From NCBI RefSeq assembly GCF_005503695.1, contig NZ_SCMU01000003.1, forward strand, positions 292,393-356,392: a stretch of 64,000 nt of DNA, written 5' to 3'. Both the position numbers and the translations under genes were made by a program. This document shows, piece by piece, positions 57,208-64,000 of this stretch. This DNA is from Sphingopyxis sp. 2PD (lineage in GTDB: Bacteria; Pseudomonadota; Alphaproteobacteria; Sphingomonadales; Sphingomonadaceae). Below the pieces are notes generated by a model. It was not told where the DNA came from. It saw only the letters and a program-made list of their open reading frames with translations, and did no database searches. The number at the start of each line of letters is the position of its first letter. Position 1 is the stretch's first letter.

Positions 57208-58158
57208 ATGACCCTGCGCGCAGCCGTGCAAATGGACCCGATGGACAATATCAACATCGGGGGCGACAGCAGTTTCCACCTGATGCTGAAAGCGCTCGAC
57301 CGCGGTTACACCCTCTATCATTACGACGTGCGCGGATTGACGTGGGAGGCCGGGCGGCTGACGACGAAGGCGCACCGCGTGCTCGAAGTGAAGCGCGAGG
57401 CGGGCGATCATTACCGCTTCGGTGACCAGGTGACCCTCGACCTTGGCCGCGATGTCGATGTCGTGCTGATGCGGCAGGACCCGCCGTTCGACCTTGGCTA
57501 CCTGACCGGCACCTGGCTGCTCGAACGCATTGCCGGGGAAACCTTGGTCGTCAACGACCCCGTCTCGGTGCGCAACGCGCCCGAAAAGGTCTTCGTGCTC
57601 GACTATGCCGAATTTATGCCGCCGACGATGGTCACCCGCGACCTCGACGCGGTGAAGGATTTTCAGGCGCGCCACGGCGCGGTCGTCATCAAGCCGCTCC
57701 ACGGCAATGGCGGCAAGGCGGTGTTCAAGATCGACGCCGACGGCAGCAATTTGGGCGCGCTCGTCGAACTGTTCGGGCAGGTGTGGCCCGAACCCTTCAT
57801 GGTCCAGCAATTCCTGCCCAGCGTCGCGCAAGGCGACAAGCGCATCGTGCTCGTCGACGGCGAGGTCGCGGGCGCGATCAACCGCAAGCCCGGCGAGGGC
57901 GAATTTCGCTCGAACCTGGCGGTCGGCGGCTATGCCGAGGCGGCCGAGCTGACCCCGCGCGAACAGGAAATCTGCGCCGCGCTTGGCCCGGCGCTCAGGG
58001 ACCGCGGGCTGATCTTCGTCGGCATCGACGTGATCGGCGGCGAATGGCTGACCGAAATCAACGTCACCTCGCCCACCGGCATCGTCGCGATCGACCGGTT
58101 CAACAACAGCGACACGGCGGGCATGATCTGGGACGCGATCAAACGAAGGATCGGCTAA
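57208..58158 (+). CDS. gshB: glutathione synthetase
   Basis: A 316-residue ATP-grasp ligase joining gamma-glutamylcysteine and glycine. It has the N-terminal VQMDPMDNINIGGDSSFHLML, VVIKPLHGNGGKAVFKID, FLPSVAQGDKRIVLVDGEVAGAINR and GIDVIGGEWLTEINVTSPTG. AGAAGGA is seven bases from the ATG. The gene is downstream of rsmI-yraN, as in many proteobacteria. Confidence 0.97.
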   Translation: MTLRAAVQMDPMDNINIGGDSSFHLMLKALDRGYTLYHYDVRGLTWEAGRLTTKAHRVLEVKREAGDHYRFGDQVTLDLGRDVDVVLMRQDPPFDLGYLTGTWLLERIAGETLVVNDPVSVRNAPEKVFVLDYAEFMPPTMVTRDLDAVKDFQARHGAVVIKPLHGNGGKAVFKIDADGSNLGALVELFGQVWPEPFMVQQFLPSVAQGDKRIVLVDGEVAGAINRKPGEGEFRSNLAVGGYAEAAELTPREQEICAALGPALRDRGLIFVGIDVIGGEWLTEINVTSPTGIVAIDRFNNSDTAGMIWDAIKRRIG

Positions 58159-58186
58159 CATGGCCGGAAGCGCAGTCCTGAGCGCT

Positions 58187-58361
58187 CTCCCCCTTGATGG
58201 GGGAGGCAGCAAGACTTGCCAGCTTGCTGGCTTAGCCGCAGCGGTGGGGGTGCGCTCTCGGCCTCAAACCCGGGCTGGTGGCCGCCCCCTCGCCCCCATC
58301 CAGCTTCGCCTAGCCGCTGCGCGGCAAGGCTGCGTATCTTTCCCCCAATCAAGGGGAAGGG
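58187..58361. repeat. imperfect inverted repeat between gshB and dedA-like gene
   Basis: tcccccttgatgggggaggc near the left end pairs with tttcccccaatcaaggggaa at the right end. The interior contains cttgccagcttgctggc and gctgcgcggcaag. It is a further class of GC-rich intergenic palindrome, probably a degenerate relative of the others. Confidence 0.65.
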
Positions 58362-58395
58362 AAACTTCCGCGCCGCCCGCGGCGTTGGTGACGTC

Positions 58396-59004
58396 ATGAC
58401 CGATTTCATCCTGAACCTGATCCAGAGCTGGGGCTACGCCGGGATCTTCATCCTCATGTTCCTGGAAAATGTCTTCCCGCCAATCCCGTCGGAGGTCATC
58501 ATGGGCCTTGGCGGTATCGCGGTGGCGAAGGGCCATTTCGACTTCTGGCCCCTGGTCGCGGTCGCCGTCGCCGGGACGACCGCGGGCAATTGGGTGTGGT
58601 ACGGGGTCGGGCGCTGGATCGGCTACAAACGGCTCAAACCCTTCATCGACCGCCACGGCCGCTGGCTGACCCTCGACTGGGACGAGGTCGAAAAACTGCA
58701 TAGCTGGTTCCTGAAATATGGCCCCGGCATCGTGTTCGTGGCGCGCTTCATGCCGGTCGCGCGCACGATGGTGTCGCTGCCCGCGGGCATGGTGAAGATG
58801 AACCAGGCGAAATTCCTGGCGTGGACCGCCGCCGGATCGACGATCTGGATCAGTGCGCTGGCCGGCGCGGGCAACTGGTTCGGCGGCCAGTTCGCCAATC
58901 TGGATGCCTTCGTCGGCCCGGTGGCGCTGGCGGCGATCGGATCGCTGGTGCTGCTGTATGTGTACCGGGTGATTACGTGGAAACCGAAAACGCGCGAAGG
59001 CTGA
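58396..59004 (+). CDS. DedA/SNARE-associated family membrane protein
   Basis: A 202-residue protein with 4-5 membrane segments. The DedA signature FLENVFPPIPSEVIM is near the N terminus, and the conserved RFMPVARTMVSLPAGMVKM block follows. DedA proteins are lipid-related flippases or scramblases important for envelope stability. The ATG at 58396 starts MTDFILNLIQSWG; an upstream extension runs through a repeat. Confidence 0.9.
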   Translation: MTDFILNLIQSWGYAGIFILMFLENVFPPIPSEVIMGLGGIAVAKGHFDFWPLVAVAVAGTTAGNWVWYGVGRWIGYKRLKPFIDRHGRWLTLDWDEVEKLHSWFLKYGPGIVFVARFMPVARTMVSLPAGMVKMNQAKFLAWTAAGSTIWISALAGAGNWFGGQFANLDAFVGPVALAAIGSLVLLYVYRVITWKPKTREG

Positions 59005-59012
59005 CCATGTCA

Positions 59013-59079
59013 CCGTAGCCCTGAGCCTGTCGAAGGGCGCTTCCCAGTGAGGCGCCCTTCGACAGGCTCAGGGCTACGG
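59013..59079. repeat. intergenic inverted repeat, CCCTGAGCCTGTCGAAGGGCGC class
   Basis: Arms of 28 bp (59013-59040 and 59052-59079), starting ccgtagccctgagcctgtcg, are perfect reverse complements around an 11-bp centre. It separates the convergent dedA-like and xerC genes and could terminate both. Confidence 0.9.
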
Positions 59080-59086
59080 CAATAGG

Positions 59087-59980
59087 CTAACCTGCCCGCG
59101 GATGCGCGCTGCGGTAGATATCGAGCAGGTGCGCGGCATCGACCGCGGTGTACACCTGCGTCGAGGCCAGGCTCGCATGGCCGAGCAATTCCTGCAAGCT
59201 GCGCAAATCAGCGCCCCCCGCCAGCAAGTGCGTGGCGAAACTGTGCCGCAGCGCATGCGGCGTCGTGCGTTCGGGCAGCCCCAATGCGCGCCGCGCCGCG
59301 CGGACGCTCGCGCGCACCACGCCGGGCTGGAGCGGGCCGCCGCGCGCGCCGAGGAACAGCGGGGTCTCCTTCGCGATCGGATAAGGGCAGGTGGCGACAT
59401 AGCGCGCCACCGCCGCCGCAACCGCGGGCAGGATCGGCACGATCCGCGTCTTGTTGCGTTTGCCGGTGACGCGCAGCGTATCGCCCAGCGGCAGCGCTGC
59501 ACCGGTCAGCGCCAGCGCCTCGCCGATACGCAGCCCCGCGCCATAGAGCAGCAGCAGCAGCGCAAAATCGCGCGCGCCGACCCAGCCCTCGCGCGCATTG
59601 TCCGCGACATCCTCTGTGAGTTGCAAGGCTTCGGCGGGGGAAACCGGACGCGGCAGCCCCTTCTTGACGCGCGGCCCGCGCATTTGCGGCACGCTGGCGT
59701 TCGATCCGCCGACGAAGCGCAGAAAGGTACGGAGCGCCGACAGCTCGCGCGCCGCCGACGCATTGCCCAGCCCCTCGGCGCGGCGTTCGGCGAGGTAGGC
59801 GCGCAGGTCATTAGGGGTCAGGCTTTTGAGCATCGGCGCATCAACGCCGCCGCCGCGATGGCGCGACAGAAAGGCGCAGAAACGCGTCGCGGTCGCGATA
59901 TAGGCGCGCCGCGTATGCTCCGAGCGGCGCCGTTCGTGCGCCAGATGGGCATCCCAGTCGCGGATGATGCCAGAAGACAA
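59087..59980 (-). CDS. xerC: tyrosine recombinase XerC
   Basis: A 297-residue recombinase. The N-terminal SAM-like domain is about 1-95. The catalytic residues are in LYGAGLRIGEALAL (Arg), VTGKRNKTRIVPI (Lys), LRHSFATHLL with the preceding H (His/Arg), ELLGHASLASTQVYT (His, Tyr). With XerD it resolves chromosome dimers at dif. No island genes are nearby, so a housekeeping role is preferred over phage integrase. Confidence 0.93.
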   Translation of the reverse strand: MSSGIIRDWDAHLAHERRRSEHTRRAYIATATRFCAFLSRHRGGGVDAPMLKSLTPNDLRAYLAERRAEGLGNASAARELSALRTFLRFVGGSNASVPQMRGPRVKKGLPRPVSPAEALQLTEDVADNAREGWVGARDFALLLLLYGAGLRIGEALALTGAALPLGDTLRVTGKRNKTRIVPILPAVAAAVARYVATCPYPIAKETPLFLGARGGPLQPGVVRASVRAARRALGLPERTTPHALRHSFATHLLAGGADLRSLQELLGHASLASTQVYTAVDAAHLLDIYRSAHPRAG

Positions 59981-59996
59981 AGACCGCCCCTTGATT

Positions 59997-60070
59997 CCGT
60001 TCGTGTCGAGCGAAGTCGAGACATGTTTGCGCCGTGCCGCACGTCCCTCGACTTCGCTCGGGACGAACGG
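59997..60070. repeat. intergenic inverted repeat, TTCGTGTCGAG class, second copy
   Basis: Arms ccgttcgtgtcgagcgaagt (from 59997) and the complement ending 60070 differ at a few positions; it matches the element at 8779-8851. It lies between hemW and xerC. Confidence 0.85.
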
Positions 60071-60080
60071 TGCCGACAGG

Positions 60081-61226
60081 TTAGTGCGTTTTCACCACCT
60101 CGGAAAGGATTGAGTCGAGCAGCAAAATCCCCGCATCGGTCACCGCCAGCCGGTCGCCCGCCGCGCGCATCAGCCCCTGATGCGCAAGCCGCGCCACCGC
60201 GCCCGCATCGACAAACGCCTCGCGCCCCAGCCCGCTCCGCGCCTCGACACGGCGAAGGTCGATGCCTTCATTGAGCCGCAGGCCCATCAGCATCGCCTCG
60301 GTCGCGCGTTCGTGCGCGGGCAGGTCGCACTCGCCCTTGATTCCGTGGCCGTTGCGCTCGACCGCCGCGATGAAATTCTCGGGCTTCTTGTGCCGTTCGG
60401 TCGCCTGTGCGCGCCGCCGCCCGTGCGCCCCCGGCCCGACCCCCGCATAATCGCCGTAACGCCAGTAAGTCAGATTATGCCGACTCTCCTCGCCGGGCCG
60501 CGCGTGGTTCGACACCTCGTAGCGCGGCAGCCCGGCGGCGCGGGTCAGCGCCTGCGTCGCGTCGAACAGGTCCGCCGCAGCATCGCCATTGGGAATGACG
60601 AGTTCGCCTTTTGCCGCGAGCGTGGCGAAGCGCGTCCCCGGCTCGATCGTCAACTGGTACAGCGACAAATGCCCCGTCCCGAACGCCAGCGCGGCGCGCA
60701 GTTCCTTTTCCCAATCGGCAAGTCCCTGCCCCGGCCGCGCATAAATCAGGTCGAAACTCGCACGCGGGAAACAGGTTTGCGCCGCGGCAATCGCGCGCCG
60801 CGCCTCGTCGCCGCTGTGCGCGCGGCCCAGAAATTCAAGCACTTGCGGATCGAAGCTCTGGACGCCAATTGATACGCGATTGACCCCCGCCGCCGCCAGA
60901 TCGGCGAAAGCCGCGACTTCGACCGAATTGGGGTTCGCTTCCAGCGTGATTTCACAATCGTCGGTCAGCCCCCACAGCGCCGCCGCCTCGGCGATCACCG
61001 CCGCCACCGTCGCGGGCGGCATCAGGCTCGGCGTGCCGCCCCCGAAAAAGATCGATGACACGGTCCGCCCCGGCAGCAGCATGGCCTCATGCCGCAAATC
61101 CGCCAGCAACGCCGCGCGCCAGACGTCCTGATCGACGCTTGCGCGCACATGGCTGTTGAAGTCGCAATAGGGACATTTGCTGACGCAGAACGGCCAATGG
61201 ACATAAAGGGCGAGTGGTTCGGCCAT
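60081..61226 (-). CDS. hemW: HemW-like radical SAM protein
   Basis: A 381-residue radical SAM protein. The iron-sulfur motif is PFCVSKCPYCDFNSH (CxxxCxxC), followed by FFGGGTPSLM, LEANPNSVEV, RVSIGVQSFDPQVLEFLGR and a C-terminal HemN-type domain. HemW proteins bind haem and act as haem chaperones; true coproporphyrinogen oxidase HemN is longer. It is convergent with nothing and follows rdgB on the same strand after a repeat. Confidence 0.93.
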   Translation of the reverse strand: MAEPLALYVHWPFCVSKCPYCDFNSHVRASVDQDVWRAALLADLRHEAMLLPGRTVSSIFFGGGTPSLMPPATVAAVIAEAAALWGLTDDCEITLEANPNSVEVAAFADLAAAGVNRVSIGVQSFDPQVLEFLGRAHSGDEARRAIAAAQTCFPRASFDLIYARPGQGLADWEKELRAALAFGTGHLSLYQLTIEPGTRFATLAAKGELVIPNGDAAADLFDATQALTRAAGLPRYEVSNHARPGEESRHNLTYWRYGDYAGVGPGAHGRRRAQATERHKKPENFIAAVERNGHGIKGECDLPAHERATEAMLMGLRLNEGIDLRRVEARSGLGREAFVDAGAVARLAHQGLMRAAGDRLAVTDAGILLLDSILSEVVKTH

Positions 61227-61257
61227 ACGGGGCGATATAGCGATGCCTATCCATCTT

Positions 61258-61360
61258 CGTCATACTGAACTTGTTTCAGCATCCATGGCCGGACGCCGAA
61301 TTTGGGGCGGCGCCGAAAGAAACGGCGGGCCATGGACCCTGAAACAAGTTCAGGGTGACG
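61258..61360. repeat. intergenic inverted repeat, CTGAACTTGTTTCAG class
   Basis: Arms cgtcatactgaacttgtttc (61258 on, about 33 bp) and the complement ending 61360 flank a 37-bp centre. It lies between rdgB and hemW. Confidence 0.88.
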
Positions 61361-61380
61361 AGGTTTGGGAGGTCGGCCTT

Positions 61381-62007
61381 CTAAAACACCCCCGCCACCA
61401 GCTTCGCAAACGCATCCGCCCGGTGGCTGATTGCATGCTTTTCGGCTGGGTCGATTTCGGCATAAGTCAACGACTTGCCGGTCGGCACGAACACCGGATC
61501 ATAACCAAAGCCCAGCAGCCCGCGCGGTGGCCAGGTCAGGCTGCCCTCGGCACGCCCCTCAAACACTTCGGCATGGCCATCGGGCCACGCGAGCGCGAGG
61601 GTGCAGACGAAACAGGCGCTGCGATCGACGTCGCCCCCCTGCTCCGCGAGCAGCCCTTCGACCTTGCCCATCGCCATATACCAGTCGCGACCCGGCGGGC
61701 CTTCAAATGCCTGTCGCTCGGCCCAGTCGGCGGTATAAACCCCCGGCCGACCGCCCAGCACCGCAACCTCGAGCCCACTGTCGTCGGCAAGTGCGGGCAG
61801 CCCAGCCGCCGATGCGCTCGCATGCGCCTTCAGCAGCGCATTGTCGCGGAACGTCGTCCCGGTTTCTTCAGGCTCGGGCAGACCGAGGTCGCCCGCCGAC
61901 ACCGGATCGATCCCGAAGGGCTCCAGCAGCGCCCGAATCTCGCGCACCTTGCCGGCATTGTGGCTGGCGATGACGAGCTTGCCGGGGGAGAGCTTACGGT
62001 GGGCCAT
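61381..62007 (-). CDS. rdgB: dITP/XTP pyrophosphatase (Ham1/RdgB)
   Basis: A 208-residue enzyme that removes non-canonical purine nucleotides. Landmarks are [50 protein letters not shown] and [20 protein letters not shown], then HRADAF. The start at 62007 ([10 protein letters not shown]) fits the family; an ATG at 62040 is less likely. It lies downstream of rph, its common partner. Confidence 0.95.
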   Translation of the reverse strand: MAHRKLSPGKLVIASHNAGKVREIRALLEPFGIDPVSAGDLGLPEPEETGTTFRDNALLKAHASASAAGLPALADDSGLEVAVLGGRPGVYTADWAERQAFEGPPGRDWYMAMGKVEGLLAEQGGDVDRSACFVCTLALAWPDGHAEVFEGRAEGSLTWPPRGLLGFGYDPVFVPTGKSLTYAEIDPAEKHAISHRADAFAKLVAGVF

Positions 62008-62058
62008 GGTGTGCTGATTTTCCCGTGGATCAGGTCGCAAAGCCTGAGTTTAGAGAGT

Positions 62059-62205
62059 TTCGCACAAAGGCACAAAGAAACGAAGTGTTCGTGTTTGCCG
62101 TGAAGCGGCCTTCGCTTTTGGCGTTGCGGCTGGTCGCAACGCTGGTGAAGGACGGGGCCTGCCGGCTCAAACTGCCGTCTTCGAGCCTTTGTGTCTTTGT
62201 GCGAA
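62059..62205. repeat. intergenic inverted repeat between rdgB and rph
   Basis: ttcgcacaaaggcacaaag (62059-62077) and its near-complement ctttgtgtctttgtgcgaa (62187-62205) flank a 109-bp centre. It is more AT-rich than the other repeats. A related aagccacaag/cttttgtggctt pair lies near 41061-41112. Confidence 0.8.
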
Positions 62206-62221
62206 TCGAATCTTCTTTACC

Positions 62222-62938
62222 TCAGCGACCCGTCGCCTTGTCCTGCGCCGCGAAAATCTCGCCGCAGCCGATGCGCGCCAGCCGCAGCAGGCGCAGCAGG
62301 CCTTCCTCGTCATAGGTCGCGCCCTCGGCGCTCGCCTGTACCTCGACGATCTGGCCCTTGCCCGTCAGCACAAAATTGCCGTCGGCTTCGGCGACCGAAT
62401 CCTCGTCATAGTCGAGGTCGAGCACCGGCGTTCCCTGATAGATGCCGCACGAGATTGCGCCGACCTTGTCCGCGATCGGATCCTCGGCGATCGTCTTGGC
62501 CGCAATCAGCTTGTCGACCGCCAGCCGCATCGCGACCCATGCGCCCGAGATCGACGCGGTGCGGGTGCCGCCGTCGGCCTGGATCACGTCGCAATCGATG
62601 ACGATCTGGCGCTCGCCAAGCTTCTTCATATCGACGACGGCGCGCAAGCTACGCCCGATAAGCCGCTGGATTTCCTGCGTCCGCCCCGACTGCTTGCCCT
62701 TCGCCGCCTCGCGGCTGCCGCGCGTGTGCGTCGCGCGGGGCAGCATGCCATATTCGGCGGTGACCCAGCCCGCCCCTTTACCGCGCATCCACGACGGCAC
62801 TTTTTCATCGACGCTGGCGGTCACCAGCACCTTGGTATTGCCAAAGCTGACGAGGACGCTGCCTTCGGCATGAATGGTGAATTCGGTTTCGATCACGATG
62901 GAGCGCATCTGATCGGGCGCGCGGCCGGAGGGGCGCAT
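62222..62938 (-). CDS. rph: ribonuclease PH
   Basis: A 238-residue 3'-phosphorolytic exonuclease that trims tRNA 3' ends. It has [74 protein letters not shown] and [20 protein letters not shown]. The whole domain is present and the length is normal. Confidence 0.97.
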   Translation of the reverse strand: MRPSGRAPDQMRSIVIETEFTIHAEGSVLVSFGNTKVLVTASVDEKVPSWMRGKGAGWVTAEYGMLPRATHTRGSREAAKGKQSGRTQEIQRLIGRSLRAVVDMKKLGERQIVIDCDVIQADGGTRTASISGAWVAMRLAVDKLIAAKTIAEDPIADKVGAISCGIYQGTPVLDLDYDEDSVAEADGNFVLTGKGQIVEVQASAEGATYDEEGLLRLLRLARIGCGEIFAAQDKATGR

Positions 62939-62986
62939 AAACAGTCCTTTCGATTTGTGATTGTCGACGCCCTTAGGCCGCCACCT

Positions 62987-63787
62987 TCATTCGCTCAACC
63001 GCATCCTGAAAAAATCGAGGATTTCATCGCGCGCCTGTACCGTCGGCTGGCCGGCCTCGTCGATCAGGTGGATCGTCACCACGCTGTGCGGGTTCTTCAT
63101 CGGGCTGTCGGGGTTCGCGGCGCTATCGGGCAGCACCTTGCCGATGAAGCGGTCGCCGAGCGCATCTTCATAGGCCGCGAAGCGCGCCACCTTGCAATAT
63201 TTGTCGCCCTCGAAACGGTAGGCGAGCACGGTCAGGTCCTCGGCCTCCATCCGCGCCTTGACCGCGGCGAGTTCGTCAGGGGCGATATGCATCCCCGCGG
63301 GATCATTGAGCGGCAGCGACGGCTGCGCCAGCACCGGCGCGAGCACCGCGGGTTCCAGCATCATCGACAGCGCGAAATTGCCCGTGAAGCACATGCCGAT
63401 CGCGCCGACGCCCTTGCCGCCGCATTCCCGATGCGCCTGCGCAGCCAGCGCGCGCAGCCACTGCGTCGCGGGCGAGCTTTCGTTCGCCTGAAAAGCGCGG
63501 AACTGGCGGCTGACGCACCCGCCGAGCATCGTGAACAGCGCCCCGGGCATGCGCGGCACCGCGCCATCTTTCCCGAAGATGTGCGGCATATAGACGGTGA
63601 AGCCCGCGTCGCGGACCCAGCGCGCGAAACGCGCGACATGCGGGCTGATGCCGGGCATTTCGGTCATCACGACCACCGCGGGGCCGCGGCCCATCGTATA
63701 GACGCGGTGCTTGCGGCCGAGCAGGATGATGTCGCGGTGGTCGAAATCGTCGAGCGGGTCGTCGCGGTCGAGCGGGTGTGTGGTCAT
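62987..63787 (-). CDS. dienelactone hydrolase-family protein
   Basis: A 266-residue alpha/beta hydrolase. The nucleophile is a cysteine in GVGAIGMCFTGNFALSM (GxCxxG), as in dienelactone hydrolases. VVVMTEMPGISPHVARFA gives the oxyanion-side strand, and NPHSVVTIHLIDE holds the late histidine. It may cleave lactones from aromatic ring cleavage, but no catabolic genes are beside it. The ATG is at 63787. Confidence 0.85.
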   Translation of the reverse strand: MTTHPLDRDDPLDDFDHRDIILLGRKHRVYTMGRGPAVVVMTEMPGISPHVARFARWVRDAGFTVYMPHIFGKDGAVPRMPGALFTMLGGCVSRQFRAFQANESSPATQWLRALAAQAHRECGGKGVGAIGMCFTGNFALSMMLEPAVLAPVLAQPSLPLNDPAGMHIAPDELAAVKARMEAEDLTVLAYRFEGDKYCKVARFAAYEDALGDRFIGKVLPDSAANPDSPMKNPHSVVTIHLIDEAGQPTVQARDEILDFFRMRLSE

Positions 63788-63834
63788 GGCGTTCTCCCCC
63801 GGGGGAGAGGCTAGCGGCGATCTCGCGCGACGCA

Positions 63835-63970
63835 ATCCTCCCTGTGGCGAAGCCATGGGGAGGTGGCAGCGCGAAGCGCTGACGGAGGGGCAATGTCGCC
63901 AGCGTCGCAGCCCCTCCGCCACGCCCTGCGGGCGCGGTCCCCCTCGCCATCGCTTCGCGACAGGGAGGAT
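63835..63970. repeat. ~136-bp dispersed palindromic element, copy 4
   Basis: Outer arms atcctccctgtggcgaagcc and the complement ending cgcgacagggaggat. The interior modules (gaggtggcagcgcgaagcgc, tgacggaggggcaatg, cctccgccacgccctgcggg) match copies at 16294, 41181 and 52469. Confidence 0.88.
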
Positions 63971-64000
63971 CATGCGCTTGCCCCCGCCCCTCCCCATCCC

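Noticed and set aside
59087..59980. phage or island integrase
   Set aside because: Sequence and length match XerC, no tRNA or mobile genes are near, and neighbours are housekeeping genes.
62189..63814. 541-codon plus-strand open frame
   Set aside because: Antisense to rph and the dienelactone hydrolase-like gene; no motif, His/Arg/Gln-rich.

Overview
The window is chromosomal DNA of a high-GC alphaproteobacterium. It is most probably a member of the Sphingomonadaceae and plausibly Sphingopyxis; this is judged from gene content and style, not from any database search. Pointers are an RcdA-type DUF1465 protein, paired YdcH (DUF465) proteins, a DksA with the zinc cysteines replaced, TonB-dependent receptors with EIVVTAQKRE plug starts, a K+-independent H+-pyrophosphatase and many intergenic palindromic repeats of the sphingomonad kind.

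Layout. 1-2.4 kb: a two-component response regulator (cut by the window edge), a five-loop EF-hand protein, a tiny membrane protein and an FKBP isomerase. 2.4-11.3 kb: tRNA-Gly, dinB, prfC, and a minus-strand run hisG-hisD-nusB-thiL-hppA. 11.3-16.2 kb: a DUF2332 protein, RcdA-like protein, two YdcH genes, a PilZ protein, DksA and a Gly/Ser-rich surface protein with a CTERM-like tail. 16.5-22.1 kb: serS, surE, a degenerate LysM/M23 lipoprotein (NlpD-like), a TrkA-type K+ channel, DUF1761 and an alpha/beta hydrolase.

22.4-36.8 kb is the accessory part. It holds a periplasmic P1 (DmpA-like) peptidase and a Tat-exported N-acyl-D-amino-acid deacylase. Next come a ROK kinase, a FadR-type and an AraC-type regulator with a double palindromic operator, and an MFS gene whose 5' end has been replaced by the start of a cytochrome P450 gene. 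These are followed by one complete and one truncated TonB-dependent receptor, an IS21-family element and a tyrosine integrase next to tRNA-Met(CAT). It looks like a peptide/acyl-amino-acid scavenging cassette in a remodelled genomic island.

36.8-64 kb returns to core genes. These are peroxiredoxin, Kelch lipoprotein, mltG-fabF-acpP, a serine hydrolase beside a membrane winged-helix/TPR regulator, uvrB, a Gfo/Idh/MocA oxidoreductase, an S10 peptidase and infC (probably with an ATA start). LpoA-like lipoprotein is head-to-head with rsmI-yraN-gshB-dedA, followed by xerC, hemW, rdgB, rph and a dienelactone hydrolase-like gene.

Two tRNAs, one insertion sequence and at least a dozen long inverted repeats were found. 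No rRNA, CRISPR array or prophage structural genes were seen. Gene starts were chosen from Shine-Dalgarno position, overlaps and family starts, and are the least certain part of the annotation.
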